The notes beneath the pieces are model-generated. The model did no database searches. It was not told the origin of the DNA and saw only the letters and a list, made by a program, of their open reading frames with translations. A DNA stretch of 64,000 nucleotides from Mycolicibacterium aurum (GTDB lineage: Bacteria > Actinomycetota > Actinomycetes > Mycobacteriales > Mycobacteriaceae): assembly GCF_900637195.1 (NCBI RefSeq), contig NZ_LR134356.1, positions 992,001 to 1,056,000 of the forward strand, in the 5' to 3' direction. Shown here in pieces: positions 46,257-54,713 of the stretch; positions within the stretch are counted from its first letter, which is position 1, and every line of letters begins with the position of its first letter. The translations under genes were made by a program, and so were the position numbers.

Positions 46257-46967
46257 CTAACCGAGCGTGAACTCGGTTGCCAGACCGTCGATTCCGGCCC
46301 TGATGGCATTGAGTGCGCCCTCGCGGGCCTTCAGTTTGGTCGCGAGATGGGCGCCGGCGTGCAGCGTGGTCGCCGCGTCCTGCGCCACCTGCTGCGCGCG
46401 CGAGAGAACCTGGTCGGCGTCCACGATCTCGTCGAGCCAGCCGGCGGCGATCGCGTCGTCGCCGACGAACGTCGACGCCAGTGCGGTACCGCGCTGGAAC
46501 GCCGCCGGCGTCAGCCGCATCCGCATGATCTCGATGGCCGAGATCGGGATGGTCATGCCGATGGCCACCTCGATGGCCTGACAGCGCGACTTCGGAGCGC
46601 CGACGCGGTGATCGGCGGACAGCAGCAGGAACGACCCCATGGCGATCGCCGGACCGGTGGCGGCGATGATCACCGGCACCGGGAACGTCAGCGTCCGGAC
46701 CGACAGCTCGAACCCGCCGGCAAGCATGCCCAGCGCCGCTGCGGCATCGCCGGACTGGAACACCGCGAGATCGAAGCCGCCGCTGAACACCCGCGAATTG
46801 CCCGCGAGAACCACGGCTTTGGCGTTGTCGGCCTCGGCGCGGTCGAGCGCCTCGTTGATCGCCGACTGCATGGCGGGCCCCAACACGTTCACCTTGCCGT
46901 CATCGAGGGTGATGGTGGCCACTGGGTTTTCCGCGTCCGCGAGCTCGTAGGAGACAGTGCTGGTCAT
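46257..46967 (-). CDS. echA3: Enoyl-CoA hydratase/isomerase family protein
   Basis: A 236-residue crotonase-fold protein. The core shows ITLDDGKVNVLGPAM at the start, AGNSRVFSGGFDLAVFQSGD (oxyanion-hole half) and ATGPAIAMGSFLLLSADHRV. The usual Glu pair of active hydratases is not obvious. The place, between recCBD and the glyoxalase-like gene, matches M. tuberculosis echA3 (Rv0632c). Fatty acid beta-oxidation is the family role; the true substrate is not known. Confidence 0.85.
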   Translation of the reverse strand: MTSTVSYELADAENPVATITLDDGKVNVLGPAMQSAINEALDRAEADNAKAVVLAGNSRVFSGGFDLAVFQSGDAAAALGMLAGGFELSVRTLTFPVPVIIAATGPAIAMGSFLLLSADHRVGAPKSRCQAIEVAIGMTIPISAIEIMRMRLTPAAFQRGTALASTFVGDDAIAAGWLDEIVDADQVLSRAQQVAQDAATTLHAGAHLATKLKAREGALNAIRAGIDGLATEFTLG

Positions 46968-47033
46968 AGGTCGAAAGTAACAGCGCAGCCTGCGGGGCTG
47001 TCCGGCCGGGTTTGGCAGAGCCGCCGGGGTGTC

Positions 47034-48065
47034 TCAGGACGCCGTGGCGAGTGCCGAGAGCTGGGGGTCGGTTTCGGGGCGGTCGGCAGGCACGAGACGT
47101 TCGGAGCGGGCCGCCCAGTCGGGATCGGCCCACGTGACCTGGGCGGGCAGCCGCCGCCAATACGACGGATGCGCGCGCACGTAGCTCGCCACGCTCGCGT
47201 GCACCGCGGCGCCGGGGGGCACATGGCGCAACGGCATCGGGTGCGCACTGCCTGCCAGTGCATCCACTGCGCCCGGGGTGGCGCGCTCCGGACACTGCCG
47301 CACCCGCGCCCCGGCCCGGATGGCGCCGTCGACGATCCAGTCGAGCGTGATGCCGGCGAGGGCCTGGCATCCGTGGGGGTGCCCGACGACATCGTCGTGG
47401 GCTCCGCGGAACCAGACCTCCTGCGCGCCGTCGCCAGACCATGCACCGAGGTCCGGTACACCGCCGGTCCGGCGTCCGTCGATGGCGACGGCGTGTAGTG
47501 CCGTCGTGACGTTGCCCAGGACCCCGGCGGCGCGGCGACGATGGGGCTCGCGCGCCGCGACGGCGTCCCAGAGCCCGAGGAACTCGACGCCCACGCTGAT
47601 GTCGGCGCGCCCCGACAATGCCGCCGCCAACCGGCCGATGCGCTGCCAATCCGCGTCGTCGCGAGGACTGCGCGACATCACATAGGCGGACAGCACATAC
47701 GCCTGGAAATCGTCGGCGGTCCAGCCGGGGACATCGGCGTTGAGGACTCCGACGGCACCGAGCAGGCGGGCGAGGTCCATGGCGCACGCCGCGCCGCCGC
47801 CCGCGCCGAAGAGGTACAGGCGATCGCCGGCCTCCCATTCCCGCACCAGGAACCGGTAGGCGTCGGCGACCGAGGCGCGGGCGGACGCGAGCGCTGCACG
47901 GCGGGGGTGAATTCGACTGCGCTCTCCCGGGGGCGCATCGCCGGTGGACCACACCAGTTGGTCGCGGTCGCGATACAGCAGCCCGGCAACCACACCGGCA
48001 TTCGAGGTCTGCCGAACACCCGACCGGTCCCGGTCGCAGTCGAAGCACAGCGCGATGTTTTTCAC
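47034..48065 (-). CDS. DUF2235 alpha/beta-hydrolase-like protein lacking the nucleophile
   Basis: A 343-residue protein. DUF2235 landmarks are present: FDCDRDRSG at the start, VEFLGLWDAVAA near residue 158, TTALHAVAIDGRRTG and QEVWFRGAHDDVVGHPHG. The nucleophile elbow, GxSRGA in the family, is FGAGGGAACA at residues 86-95, so the catalytic Ser is replaced by Gly. The protein is unlikely to be an active hydrolase of the usual kind. The GTG at 48065 is the start. It lies between echA3 and the glyoxalase-like gene, where M. tuberculosis has Rv0633c. Confidence 0.75.
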   Translation of the reverse strand: MKNIALCFDCDRDRSGVRQTSNAGVVAGLLYRDRDQLVWSTGDAPPGERSRIHPRRAALASARASVADAYRFLVREWEAGDRLYLFGAGGGAACAMDLARLLGAVGVLNADVPGWTADDFQAYVLSAYVMSRSPRDDADWQRIGRLAAALSGRADISVGVEFLGLWDAVAAREPHRRRAAGVLGNVTTALHAVAIDGRRTGGVPDLGAWSGDGAQEVWFRGAHDDVVGHPHGCQALAGITLDWIVDGAIRAGARVRQCPERATPGAVDALAGSAHPMPLRHVPPGAAVHASVASYVRAHPSYWRRLPAQVTWADPDWAARSERLVPADRPETDPQLSALATAS

Positions 48066-48227
48066 GAAAACCCCCGACGGCAGTGTGCGGACGGCGCTGA
48101 CCTACGAGTTTGCCAGCTTTGCCGCGCGATGTCTGCGGTTTACCGGTGGCTTTTCCAGTTCGGCCACGGATCGTCACACATGAGCCAAGGCTGTGCTACG
48201 GAATCCGCACCCGCGAGCGGGCTGTGG

Positions 48228-48956
48228 CTACGCGCCGCCCATCAGCATGCGCCACTGGTCGAGGTTGCTCGCCCGGTACACGTAGTTGTTGCCGCGGACG
48301 TCCGACAGCGGGGCGCTCGGCTCGGCGGAATACCAGTGCCCGGGGAACACCGTGGGGTCGCCGGGCAGCTGGGCCAGCGCCTGCAGGCTGCGGAACATGT
48401 CGTCGACGTTTCCGCCGGGAAAGTCGGTTCGTCCGCAGCCGTCGAGGAACAGGGTGTCACCGGCGACGAGGCGCCCGTCGAGGAGGAAGCACTGACTTCC
48501 CGGGGTGTGCCCGGGGGTGTGCAACAGCTCGATCTCGATGTCGCCGACAGAGACCTTGTCGCCGTGTTGGTGCGGCGTCAGCTCGCTGGCCGCGATGCCT
48601 GTGACCTTGGCGACCCAGTCCGACTCGTGGGCGTTGACGTGGACCGGCACGCTGACGCGCTCCAGCAGTTCGGCCAGCCCCTTGAGCTCGAAGCCCATCA
48701 TCGAGCCACCGATGTGGTCGGGGTGATGGTGCGTGACGAGCACACCGGACAGATGCTGGCCGTCGGCCTCGAGGGCGTCCACCAGGTCCGCGGCGGCGTA
48801 GGCGGGGTCCACCACCACGGTGTCGCCGGTCTGCCGATCCCCGATCAGGTAGGCGAAGTTGCGCATCTGCTGGGCGATCATGTCGCCCGCCGCATAGTCG
48901 CGGCCCGACAGCAACTGCTTGAAGTAGAGGCGGTCCGGACCGTCCATGTCAGCCAT
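48228..48956 (-). CDS. Metallo-beta-lactamase-fold hydrolase (glyoxalase II-like)
   Basis: A 242-residue protein. The metal-binding motif HxHxDH is THHHPDHIGG near residue 76, followed by LLHTPGHTPGSQCFLLDG and VAGDTLFLDGCGRTDFPGG and the last ligand in VFPGHWY. This is the pattern of glyoxalase II and persulfide dioxygenase-like enzymes. The ATG at 48956 is followed 9 bases later by another (48947). M. tuberculosis has Rv0634c here. Its thiol substrate in mycobacteria would be a mycothiol ester, by inference. Confidence 0.85.
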   Translation of the reverse strand: MADMDGPDRLYFKQLLSGRDYAAGDMIAQQMRNFAYLIGDRQTGDTVVVDPAYAAADLVDALEADGQHLSGVLVTHHHPDHIGGSMMGFELKGLAELLERVSVPVHVNAHESDWVAKVTGIAASELTPHQHGDKVSVGDIEIELLHTPGHTPGSQCFLLDGRLVAGDTLFLDGCGRTDFPGGNVDDMFRSLQALAQLPGDPTVFPGHWYSAEPSAPLSDVRGNNYVYRASNLDQWRMLMGGA

Positions 48957-49030
48957 GACGGCCAGCGTAGGCAGTGGCCTGGCGGGAGCGCACAACGACC
49001 AGCGGTTTGGCGCCTGAATCGGTGAGAATG

Positions 49031-49036
49031 TACCCT
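49031..49036 (+). promoter_or_regulatory. Probable promoter -10 box for the tRNA-Thr gene
   Basis: TACCCT at 49031-49036 is a mycobacterial -10 type. A weak TTGGCG lies 18 bases upstream at 49007-49012. The tRNA gene begins 55 bases downstream. Confidence 0.4.
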
Positions 49037-49090
49037 CTTTAAGGCTCAACGCTTGGCGCTGAGCCGATGTACCGCGTGCAGGACAGCAGT

Positions 49091-49163
49091 GCCCCCTTAG
49101 CTCAGTCGGTAGAGCGTTTCCATGGTAAGGAAAAGGTCAACGGTTCGATTCCGTTAGGGGGCT
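49091..49163 (+). tRNA. thrT: tRNA-Thr (anticodon GGT)
   Basis: A 73-base cloverleaf. The acceptor GCCCCCT pairs with AGGGGGC, the D stem is GCTC/GAGC, the anticodon stem TTTCC/GGAAA closes the loop ATGGTAA with anticodon GGT, and the T arm is ACGG/CCGT around TTCGATT. CCA is not encoded. The same tRNA lies here in M. tuberculosis. Confidence 0.95.
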
Positions 49164-49214
49164 CGGTGGACACTGGGTGAGCGGCCGAAAGTGGCCCTGC
49201 CCTGGATCCGTCGG

Positions 49215-49288
49215 GGCGGTGTAGCTCAGCTGGTTAGAGCGCACGACTCATAATCGTGAGGTCGGGAGATCGAGCCTCCCCACCGCTA
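49215..49288 (+). tRNA. metT: tRNA-Met (anticodon CAT), elongator type
   Basis: A 74-base cloverleaf. Acceptor GGCGGTG pairs with CACCGCT (one G-T pair at the end), the D stem is GCTC/GAGC, and the anticodon stem CACGA/TCGTG holds CTCATAA with anticodon CAT. The paired first base and lack of three G-C pairs in the anticodon stem point to elongator rather than initiator. The T loop reads ATCGAGC, with A where T is normal. Confidence 0.92.
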
Positions 49289-49334
49289 CAGGAACAACAG
49301 CGTGCAGTGAACGCAAAAGAAAGAGAAGTCTGAC

Positions 49335-49502
49335 GTGGCCTCCAGTACAGACGTACGGCCCAAGATCACTTTGGCCTGCGAGGTGTGCAAGCACCGCAAC
49401 TACATCACCAAGAAGAACCGGCGCAACGATCCCGATCGCCTCGAGATCAAGAAGTTCTGCCCGAACTGCGGCAAGCACCAGGCCCACAAAGAGTCGCGCT
49501 AG
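49335..49502 (+). CDS. rpmG: 50S ribosomal protein L33 (zinc-binding form)
   Basis: A 55-residue protein. It begins [18 protein letters not shown] and contains two CxxC pairs (CEVC and CPNC) that form a zinc ribbon, so this is the Cys-containing C+ form. The GTG at 49335 has an AAGAGAAG site 6 bases upstream. It lies between tRNA-Met and hadA, the place of rpmG2 in M. tuberculosis. It is probably in one transcript with the tRNAs and hadABC. Confidence 0.95.
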   Translation: MASSTDVRPKITLACEVCKHRNYITKKNRRNDPDRLEIKKFCPNCGKHQAHKESR

Positions 49503-49574
49503 GCGACCCCGACCCGGGGCCGCGCGCGCCGTCGATTCACGGTCGCCGGGGCTGACTAGGTAGGTTCAACACTC

Positions 49575-50054
49575 GTGTCTTTCTTGGACGGTCTCGTCGG
49601 GTCGCATTTCCGCTATCCCGACCATTACGTCGTCGGTCGCGAGAAAATTCGCGAGTACGCCGTCGCGGTCAAGAACGACGATCCTGCCTTCTTCGACGAG
49701 GAAGCCGCCGCAGAGCTCGGACACGACGGTCTGGTGGCGCCGCTGACCTTCATCAGCGTGTTCGGCTATCAGGCCCAGTCGGCGATGTTCGCCGCGAACA
49801 ACATCCGCATCACCGACGCCCAGATCGTCCAGGTCGATCAGGTGGTCAGGTTCATCCGGCCGATCAAGGCCGGCGACAAGCTGTACTGCGACGTGTGGGT
49901 GGACTCGATCCGCAAAGCGCACGGCACCGACATCATCGTCACCAAGAACATCGTCAGCACCGAGAACGGCGATGTTGTGCAGGAGAACTACACCACCCTG
50001 GCGGGGCGTAGCGAAGAAGACGGAGAGAGTGGCTTCACACATGGCATTGCGTGA
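49575..50054 (+). CDS. hadA: (3R)-hydroxyacyl-ACP dehydratase subunit HadA
   Basis: A 159-residue hot-dog protein of FAS-II, which lengthens meromycolic acids. It starts with GTG at 49575 and has the substrate-binding features of HadA (YPDHYVVGREKIREYAVAV, AAAELGHDGLVAPLTF), but not the catalytic Asp-His pair, which is in HadB. HadA pairs with HadB. The stop overlaps the HadB start by 14 bases. Confidence 0.95.
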   Translation: MSFLDGLVGSHFRYPDHYVVGREKIREYAVAVKNDDPAFFDEEAAAELGHDGLVAPLTFISVFGYQAQSAMFAANNIRITDAQIVQVDQVVRFIRPIKAGDKLYCDVWVDSIRKAHGTDIIVTKNIVSTENGDVVQENYTTLAGRSEEDGESGFTHGIA

Positions 50055-50469
50055 GTTCAGTTCGGTCAGCGTCGGCGATCAGCTGCCGGAGAAGGTCATC
50101 CCGCTGACCCGAGGCGACCTGGTCAACTACGCCGGAGTGTCCGGCGACCTCAACCCGATCCACTGGGACGACGACATCGCCAAGCAGGTCGGGCTCGACA
50201 CTGCGATCGCCCACGGCATGCTGACCATGGGCCTGGGCGGTGGCTACGTCACCTCCTGGATCGGCGACCCCGCCGCCGTCACCGAGTACAACGTGCGTTT
50301 CACCGCCGTGGTGCCGGTGCCCAACGACGGCAAGGGCGCCGAGATCGTCTTCAACGGCCGGGTGAAATCCGTTGATCCCGAGACGAAGTCCGTCACCATC
50401 GCGCTGAGCGCCACGTCGGGCGGAAAGAAGATCTTCGGTCGTGCCATCGCGACGGCGACGCTGGCGTAG
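50041..50469 (+). CDS. hadB: (3R)-hydroxyacyl-ACP dehydratase catalytic subunit HadB
   Basis: A 142-residue hot-dog protein, the same length as in M. tuberculosis. The hydratase 2 motif is seen in YAGVSGDLNPIHWDDD near residues 30-45, with catalytic Asp36 and His41, then AIAHGMLTMGLGGGYV. It forms the HadAB and HadBC dimers of the mycolic acid elongation cycle and is the shared catalytic partner. The ATG at 50041 overlaps HadA by 14 bases; a frame starting earlier (49972) would be inside HadA. Confidence 0.95.
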   Translation: MALREFSSVSVGDQLPEKVIPLTRGDLVNYAGVSGDLNPIHWDDDIAKQVGLDTAIAHGMLTMGLGGGYVTSWIGDPAAVTEYNVRFTAVVPVPNDGKGAEIVFNGRVKSVDPETKSVTIALSATSGGKKIFGRAIATATLA

Positions 50470-50481
50470 GTAGGAACTGGC

Positions 50482-51009
50482 ATGGCTCTCAAGACAGACA
50501 TCCGCGGAATGGTCTACAAGTACCCCGACACCTTCGTGGTGGGCCGCGAACAGATCCGGCAGTACGCGAAATCCGTCAAGTCCACCGACCCCGCGAGTCA
50601 TGACGCGGACGCCGCGGCCGAACTCGGCCACAGCGGGCTTGTCGCCGGACCGACCTTCATGTCGATCTACGCGGTGATGATCCAGCGGCACTTCTTCCAG
50701 AACGTCGATCTGGGCATGGAGACCATGCAGATCGTGCAGGTCGACCAGAAATTCCTGTTCCACCGCCCGATCAAGGAGGGCGACGAACTCGACGGCACGA
50801 TGCACATCGAGTCGGTGGACGAACGGTTCGGCGCCGACATCGTCACCACCCGAAACGTGCTGACCGACCCGAACGGCGAGGTCGTGATGGAGGCCTTCAC
50901 CACGCTGATGGGGCATGAGGGCGACAACTCGATCTCGGCCGGCTGGGACCCCGAGACCGGCCAGGTGGTGCGCACGCCGGTCAGGCACCACAGCGACACG
51001 GCGGATTAG
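50482..51009 (+). CDS. hadC: (3R)-hydroxyacyl-ACP dehydratase subunit HadC
   Basis: A 175-residue hot-dog protein and paralogue of HadA (YPDTFVVGREQIRQYAKSVK, AAAELGHSGLVAGPTF). It starts 12 bases after HadB. HadBC handles later, longer intermediates of meromycolate synthesis than HadAB. The C-terminal 20 residues extend past the M. tuberculosis form (166 residues). Confidence 0.94.
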   Translation: MALKTDIRGMVYKYPDTFVVGREQIRQYAKSVKSTDPASHDADAAAELGHSGLVAGPTFMSIYAVMIQRHFFQNVDLGMETMQIVQVDQKFLFHRPIKEGDELDGTMHIESVDERFGADIVTTRNVLTDPNGEVVMEAFTTLMGHEGDNSISAGWDPETGQVVRTPVRHHSDTAD

Positions 51010-51030
51010 TAAACACAACCGGACGCGCGC

Positions 51031-51036
51031 TACACT
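51031..51036 (+). promoter_or_regulatory. Probable promoter -10 box for tRNA-Trp and secE
   Basis: TACACT at 51031-51036 fits a strong mycobacterial -10. The tRNA begins 92 bases downstream. No good -35 was seen. Confidence 0.4.
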
Positions 51037-51127
51037 CGGAACTCGGGGTTTTCCCAGTTGAAGCGCGCTGTCCGTCGGCTCAGATCGACCGAACGGGGAG
51101 CGCGCGAATTGTGTGGCCTCCGAACGA

Positions 51128-51200
<73 letters not shown>

Positions 51201-51287
51201 CAACTGAATACGACAAGTGTGGATGCTCGTCCGATTTGGATAATGGATGGGGACCACACGACAGACGACCAGATAAGGATGCATGCG

Positions 51288-51740
51288 GTGAGCGACGAGC
51301 GCGACGGTGTCAGCTCCGCGGACACCGACAGCGGAGAGACCGATGACGGGGACACCCGCGGCCATACCGCAGTGGTGACGCGTCCACTGCGGCCCACCGG
51401 CAAGCGGTCGCGGCGGGTCGCCGAGGTCGAATCCGACGACACCGACGAGGTGCCCGAGACCGACAGCGCGGGGTCCAAGGACGACGGCGGCGGCGACAAG
51501 CCGAAAAAGAAGAAGACGGCGGCCAAGCAGCCCAAGGACGGGCCCTCGCGCAACCCGATCACGTTCGTCATCAACTATCTGCAGGAAGTCATCGGCGAGC
51601 TGCGGAAGGTCATCTGGCCCAACCGCAAGCAGATGGCCAGCTACACGACTGTCGTGCTGTTCTTCCTCATCTTCATGGTGGCGATGATCGGCGGCGTCGA
51701 CCTTGGTCTGGCAAAGCTCGTGACCTGGGTGTTCGGCTGA
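51288..51740 (+). CDS. secE: Preprotein translocase subunit SecE
   Basis: A 150-residue protein. The N-terminal 85 residues are acidic and charged (DDGDTRGHTAV, KPKKKKTAAK), then the conserved C-terminal core NYLQEVIGELRKVIWPNRKQ and one transmembrane helix (TVVLFFLIFMVAMIGGV). It is the small subunit of SecYEG. A GTG at 51288 with AAGGA 8 bases upstream is chosen over ATG 51279. It is followed by nusG after a 50-base gap. Confidence 0.92.
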   Translation: MSDERDGVSSADTDSGETDDGDTRGHTAVVTRPLRPTGKRSRRVAEVESDDTDEVPETDSAGSKDDGGGDKPKKKKTAAKQPKDGPSRNPITFVINYLQEVIGELRKVIWPNRKQMASYTTVVLFFLIFMVAMIGGVDLGLAKLVTWVFG

Positions 51741-51787
51741 CCCCAGCGGGTCGGCCAGCGGCACAACAAGCATTGAGAGAGGACTGA

Positions 51788-52621
<834 letters not shown>

Positions 52622-52657
52622 CAGGGCGCAGGCCCTTCAGAAAGGAACGCAACACCC

Positions 52658-53086
52658 ATGCCCCCGAAGAAAAAGGTCACCGGGCTGATCAAGCTGCAGA
52701 TCCAGGCCGGGCAGGCCAACCCCGCCCCGCCCGTCGGTCCCGCGCTCGGCCAGCACGGCGTCAACATCATGGAGTTCTGCAAGGCGTACAACGCCGCGAC
52801 GGAAAGCCAGCGCGGCAACGTGATCCCCGTGGAGATCACGGTCTACGAAGACCGCAGCTTCACCTTCGCGCTCAAGACCCCGCCCGCCGCCAAGCTGCTG
52901 CTCAAGGCCGCCGGTGTGGCCAAGGGGTCCGGTGAGCCGCACAAGACCAAGGTCGCCAAGGTGACCTGGGATCAGGTGCGCGAGATCGCCGAGACGAAGA
53001 AGGAAGACCTCAACGCCAACGACATCGATCAGGCCGCCAAGATCATCGCCGGCACCGCCCGGTCGATGGGTATCACGGTCGAATAG
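52658..53086 (+). CDS. rplK: 50S ribosomal protein L11
   Basis: A 142-residue protein, the usual length. [20 protein letters not shown] at the start and [20 protein letters not shown] are L11 signatures. It forms part of the GTPase-associated centre on the large subunit. An AGAAAGGAA site precedes the ATG. Confidence 0.97.
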   Translation: MPPKKKVTGLIKLQIQAGQANPAPPVGPALGQHGVNIMEFCKAYNAATESQRGNVIPVEITVYEDRSFTFALKTPPAAKLLLKAAGVAKGSGEPHKTKVAKVTWDQVREIAETKKEDLNANDIDQAAKIIAGTARSMGITVE

Positions 53087-53185
53087 CTTGCGGATCGGCC
53101 CGACAGGAGGGTCGAGTATCCGCATTCCGTGGGAGAGCCCGCTTCGGCTCGGACAACCACGAACTCTGAAAACTAGGAGAAGAAA

Positions 53186-53893
53186 ATGAGCAAGACCAGC
53201 AAGGCGTACCGGGAAGCCGCAGAGAAGGTCGACAAGGACCGGCTCTACACCCCGCTCGAGGCCGCGAAACTGGCCAAGGAGACGTCGTCGAAGAAGCAGG
53301 ACGCCACCGTCGAGGTCGCGATGCGGCTGGGCGTCGATCCCCGCAAGGCCGACCAGATGGTGCGCGGCACCGTCAACCTCCCGCACGGCACCGGTAAGAC
53401 CGCGCGCGTCGCCGTCTTCGCCGTCGGTGACAAGGCCGAGGCAGCCGAGGCTGCAGGCGCCGACATCGTCGGCAGCGATGACCTGATCGAGAAGATCCAG
53501 GGCGGATTCCTCGACTTCGACGCCGCGATCGCCACACCCGACCAGATGGCCAAGGTCGGCCGCATCGCGCGCATCCTCGGCCCGCGTGGCCTGATGCCGA
53601 ACCCCAAGACCGGCACCGTCACCCCCGATGTCGCGAAGGCCGTCGCCGACATCAAGGGCGGCAAGATCAACTTCCGTGTCGACAAGCAGGCCAACCTGCA
53701 CTTCGTGATCGGCAAGGCGTCGTTCGACGAGAAGTCCCTCGTCGAGAACTACGGCGCCGCGCTCGACGAGATCCTTCGCGCCAAGCCGTCGTCGTCGAAG
53801 GGCCGCTATGTCAAGAAGGTCGTCGTGTCGACGACCACGGGCCCCGGGATCCCGGTGGACCCGGCGGTCACCCGCAATTTCACGGAGGAGTAG
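53186..53893 (+). CDS. rplA: 50S ribosomal protein L1
   Basis: A 235-residue protein, the usual length. The L1 signature [20 protein letters not shown] is present near residue 128. It forms the L1 stalk and in many bacteria represses its own operon by binding mRNA. The 99-base spacer from rplK may hold such a site, but no clear L1 target was seen. It ends the group, with a strong terminator 25 bases later. Confidence 0.97.
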   Translation: MSKTSKAYREAAEKVDKDRLYTPLEAAKLAKETSSKKQDATVEVAMRLGVDPRKADQMVRGTVNLPHGTGKTARVAVFAVGDKAEAAEAAGADIVGSDDLIEKIQGGFLDFDAAIATPDQMAKVGRIARILGPRGLMPNPKTGTVTPDVAKAVADIKGGKINFRVDKQANLHFVIGKASFDEKSLVENYGAALDEILRAKPSSSKGRYVKKVVVSTTTGPGIPVDPAVTRNFTEE

Positions 53894-53918
53894 GCGCCAG
53901 CCGGCCTCACACGACGAG

Positions 53919-53945
53919 AAACCCCGCACCGTCGGTGCGGGGTTT
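53919..53945 (+). terminator. Rho-independent terminator of the rplK-rplA operon
   Basis: AAACCCCGCACC at 53919-53930 pairs perfectly with GGTGCGGGGTTT at 53934-53945 around GTC, followed by TTCTT-like bases. It lies 25 bases after the rplA stop. Confidence 0.92.
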
Positions 53946-53964
53946 CTTGCGTTCCGAAGTCATA

Positions 53965-54096
53965 GGGAGTGTTCTTCGGTCGCCGACTCTGGCCCGCCCG
54001 GTGCCCCGTCCCCCACGAACGGAATCTCGGGCGCGACGGTCAGAGGTCGACGGTGTCCCCCTGGTGAACCGCGACGAGCGGCCGAAGAACACTCCC
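53965..54096. repeat. Long inverted repeat, 15-base perfect arms
   Basis: GGGAGTGTTCTTCGG at 53965-53979 is repeated in perfect inverse at 54082-54096, 102 bases apart. No transposase or target-site duplication is seen. It could be a MITE-like unit or a paired RNA structure. Confidence 0.7.
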
Positions 54097-54268
54097 TGGC
54101 AGCAACATACCATCGGCCCCGGGTATTGGTTCGGTGAATCGTGTAGGATATTTCCGTTCGCGAAGAAATGCAGCCCGCCAGCGGTTTCGGGACAATCCCT
54201 GCCGCGTGACGTGAGCCCCCGTGGCGCTCCACGCGGCGGTGAGCAAAGGGATGTCGGACTGTGACGGG

Positions 54269-54565
54269 TCAGGCGGCGCCGGACACGAAGCGTGCGGTCA
54301 CGTCGGTGGACAGACGCTGATGAGGTGACCCGGCCCGCTCACACGTGGAGACGACCGCCTCGGGGGAGTCGGCGTCGAACACTCCGTAGAGCACTTCGTC
54401 GGTGGGCACCGAGAGTGTCGCCACCAACCGGATCGGTGCGCCCGCGCGGGTGACGGCAGCGGCGGCCGCACGCAGGCGCGTCACGATGTCGTCGACGGTG
54501 GCCTCCGCCAGGTTCGGCAGGTACCACTCGGCCAGGAAGCTGGTCCTGCTGCCCACATCGCCCAT
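54269..54565 (-). CDS. Small DUF4242-like protein
   Basis: A 98-residue protein starting MGDVGSRTSFLAEWYLPNLAE. The pattern of an N-terminal strand (SFLAEWYLPN), a helix (DDIVTRLRAAAAAV), a central strand (IRLVATLSVPTDEVLYGVFD) and AVVSTCERAGSPHQRLS resembles the DUF4242/SCO4226-type ferredoxin-like fold, some of which bind nickel. No clear metal site is seen. The ATG at 54565 fits the fold. It is divergent from the PE-PPE-domain gene. Confidence 0.6.
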   Translation of the reverse strand: MGDVGSRTSFLAEWYLPNLAEATVDDIVTRLRAAAAAVTRAGAPIRLVATLSVPTDEVLYGVFDADSPEAVVSTCERAGSPHQRLSTDVTARFVSGAA

Positions 54566-54713
54566 GATTCGACGGTAGTGGGGCCGGGGCCGGGAGGAAT
54601 CGGGAGGTTCCCTACACTTTCGGTCGAGCCGGCCCCCGCAGCGCCCGGGAATTCTCCCGAAAAAGTTTGCTGATTCCGGTGCGCCGCAGGCGTTTCGCTG
54701 TGATTGTTGACCC

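Larger units (their letters stand above)
53894..54268. other. Intergenic stretch downstream of rplA
   Basis: These 375 bases hold the rplA terminator, a long inverted repeat (53965-54096) and a lower-GC patch around 54125-54160 with a -10-like TAGGAT at 54148-54153. No convincing gene was found; the open frames on both strands are short and of shadow composition. The patch could drive an unrecognised small transcript. Confidence 0.5.

Noticed and set aside
53965..54096. Insertion sequence or transposon
   Set aside because: Inverted arms are present, but the 102 bases between them have no transposase frame and no target-site duplication could be seen.
53935..54264. Frames of about 100 codons on both strands after rplA
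   Set aside because: They pass through the terminator stem or the inverted repeat, have no ribosome site and no similarity to known families.
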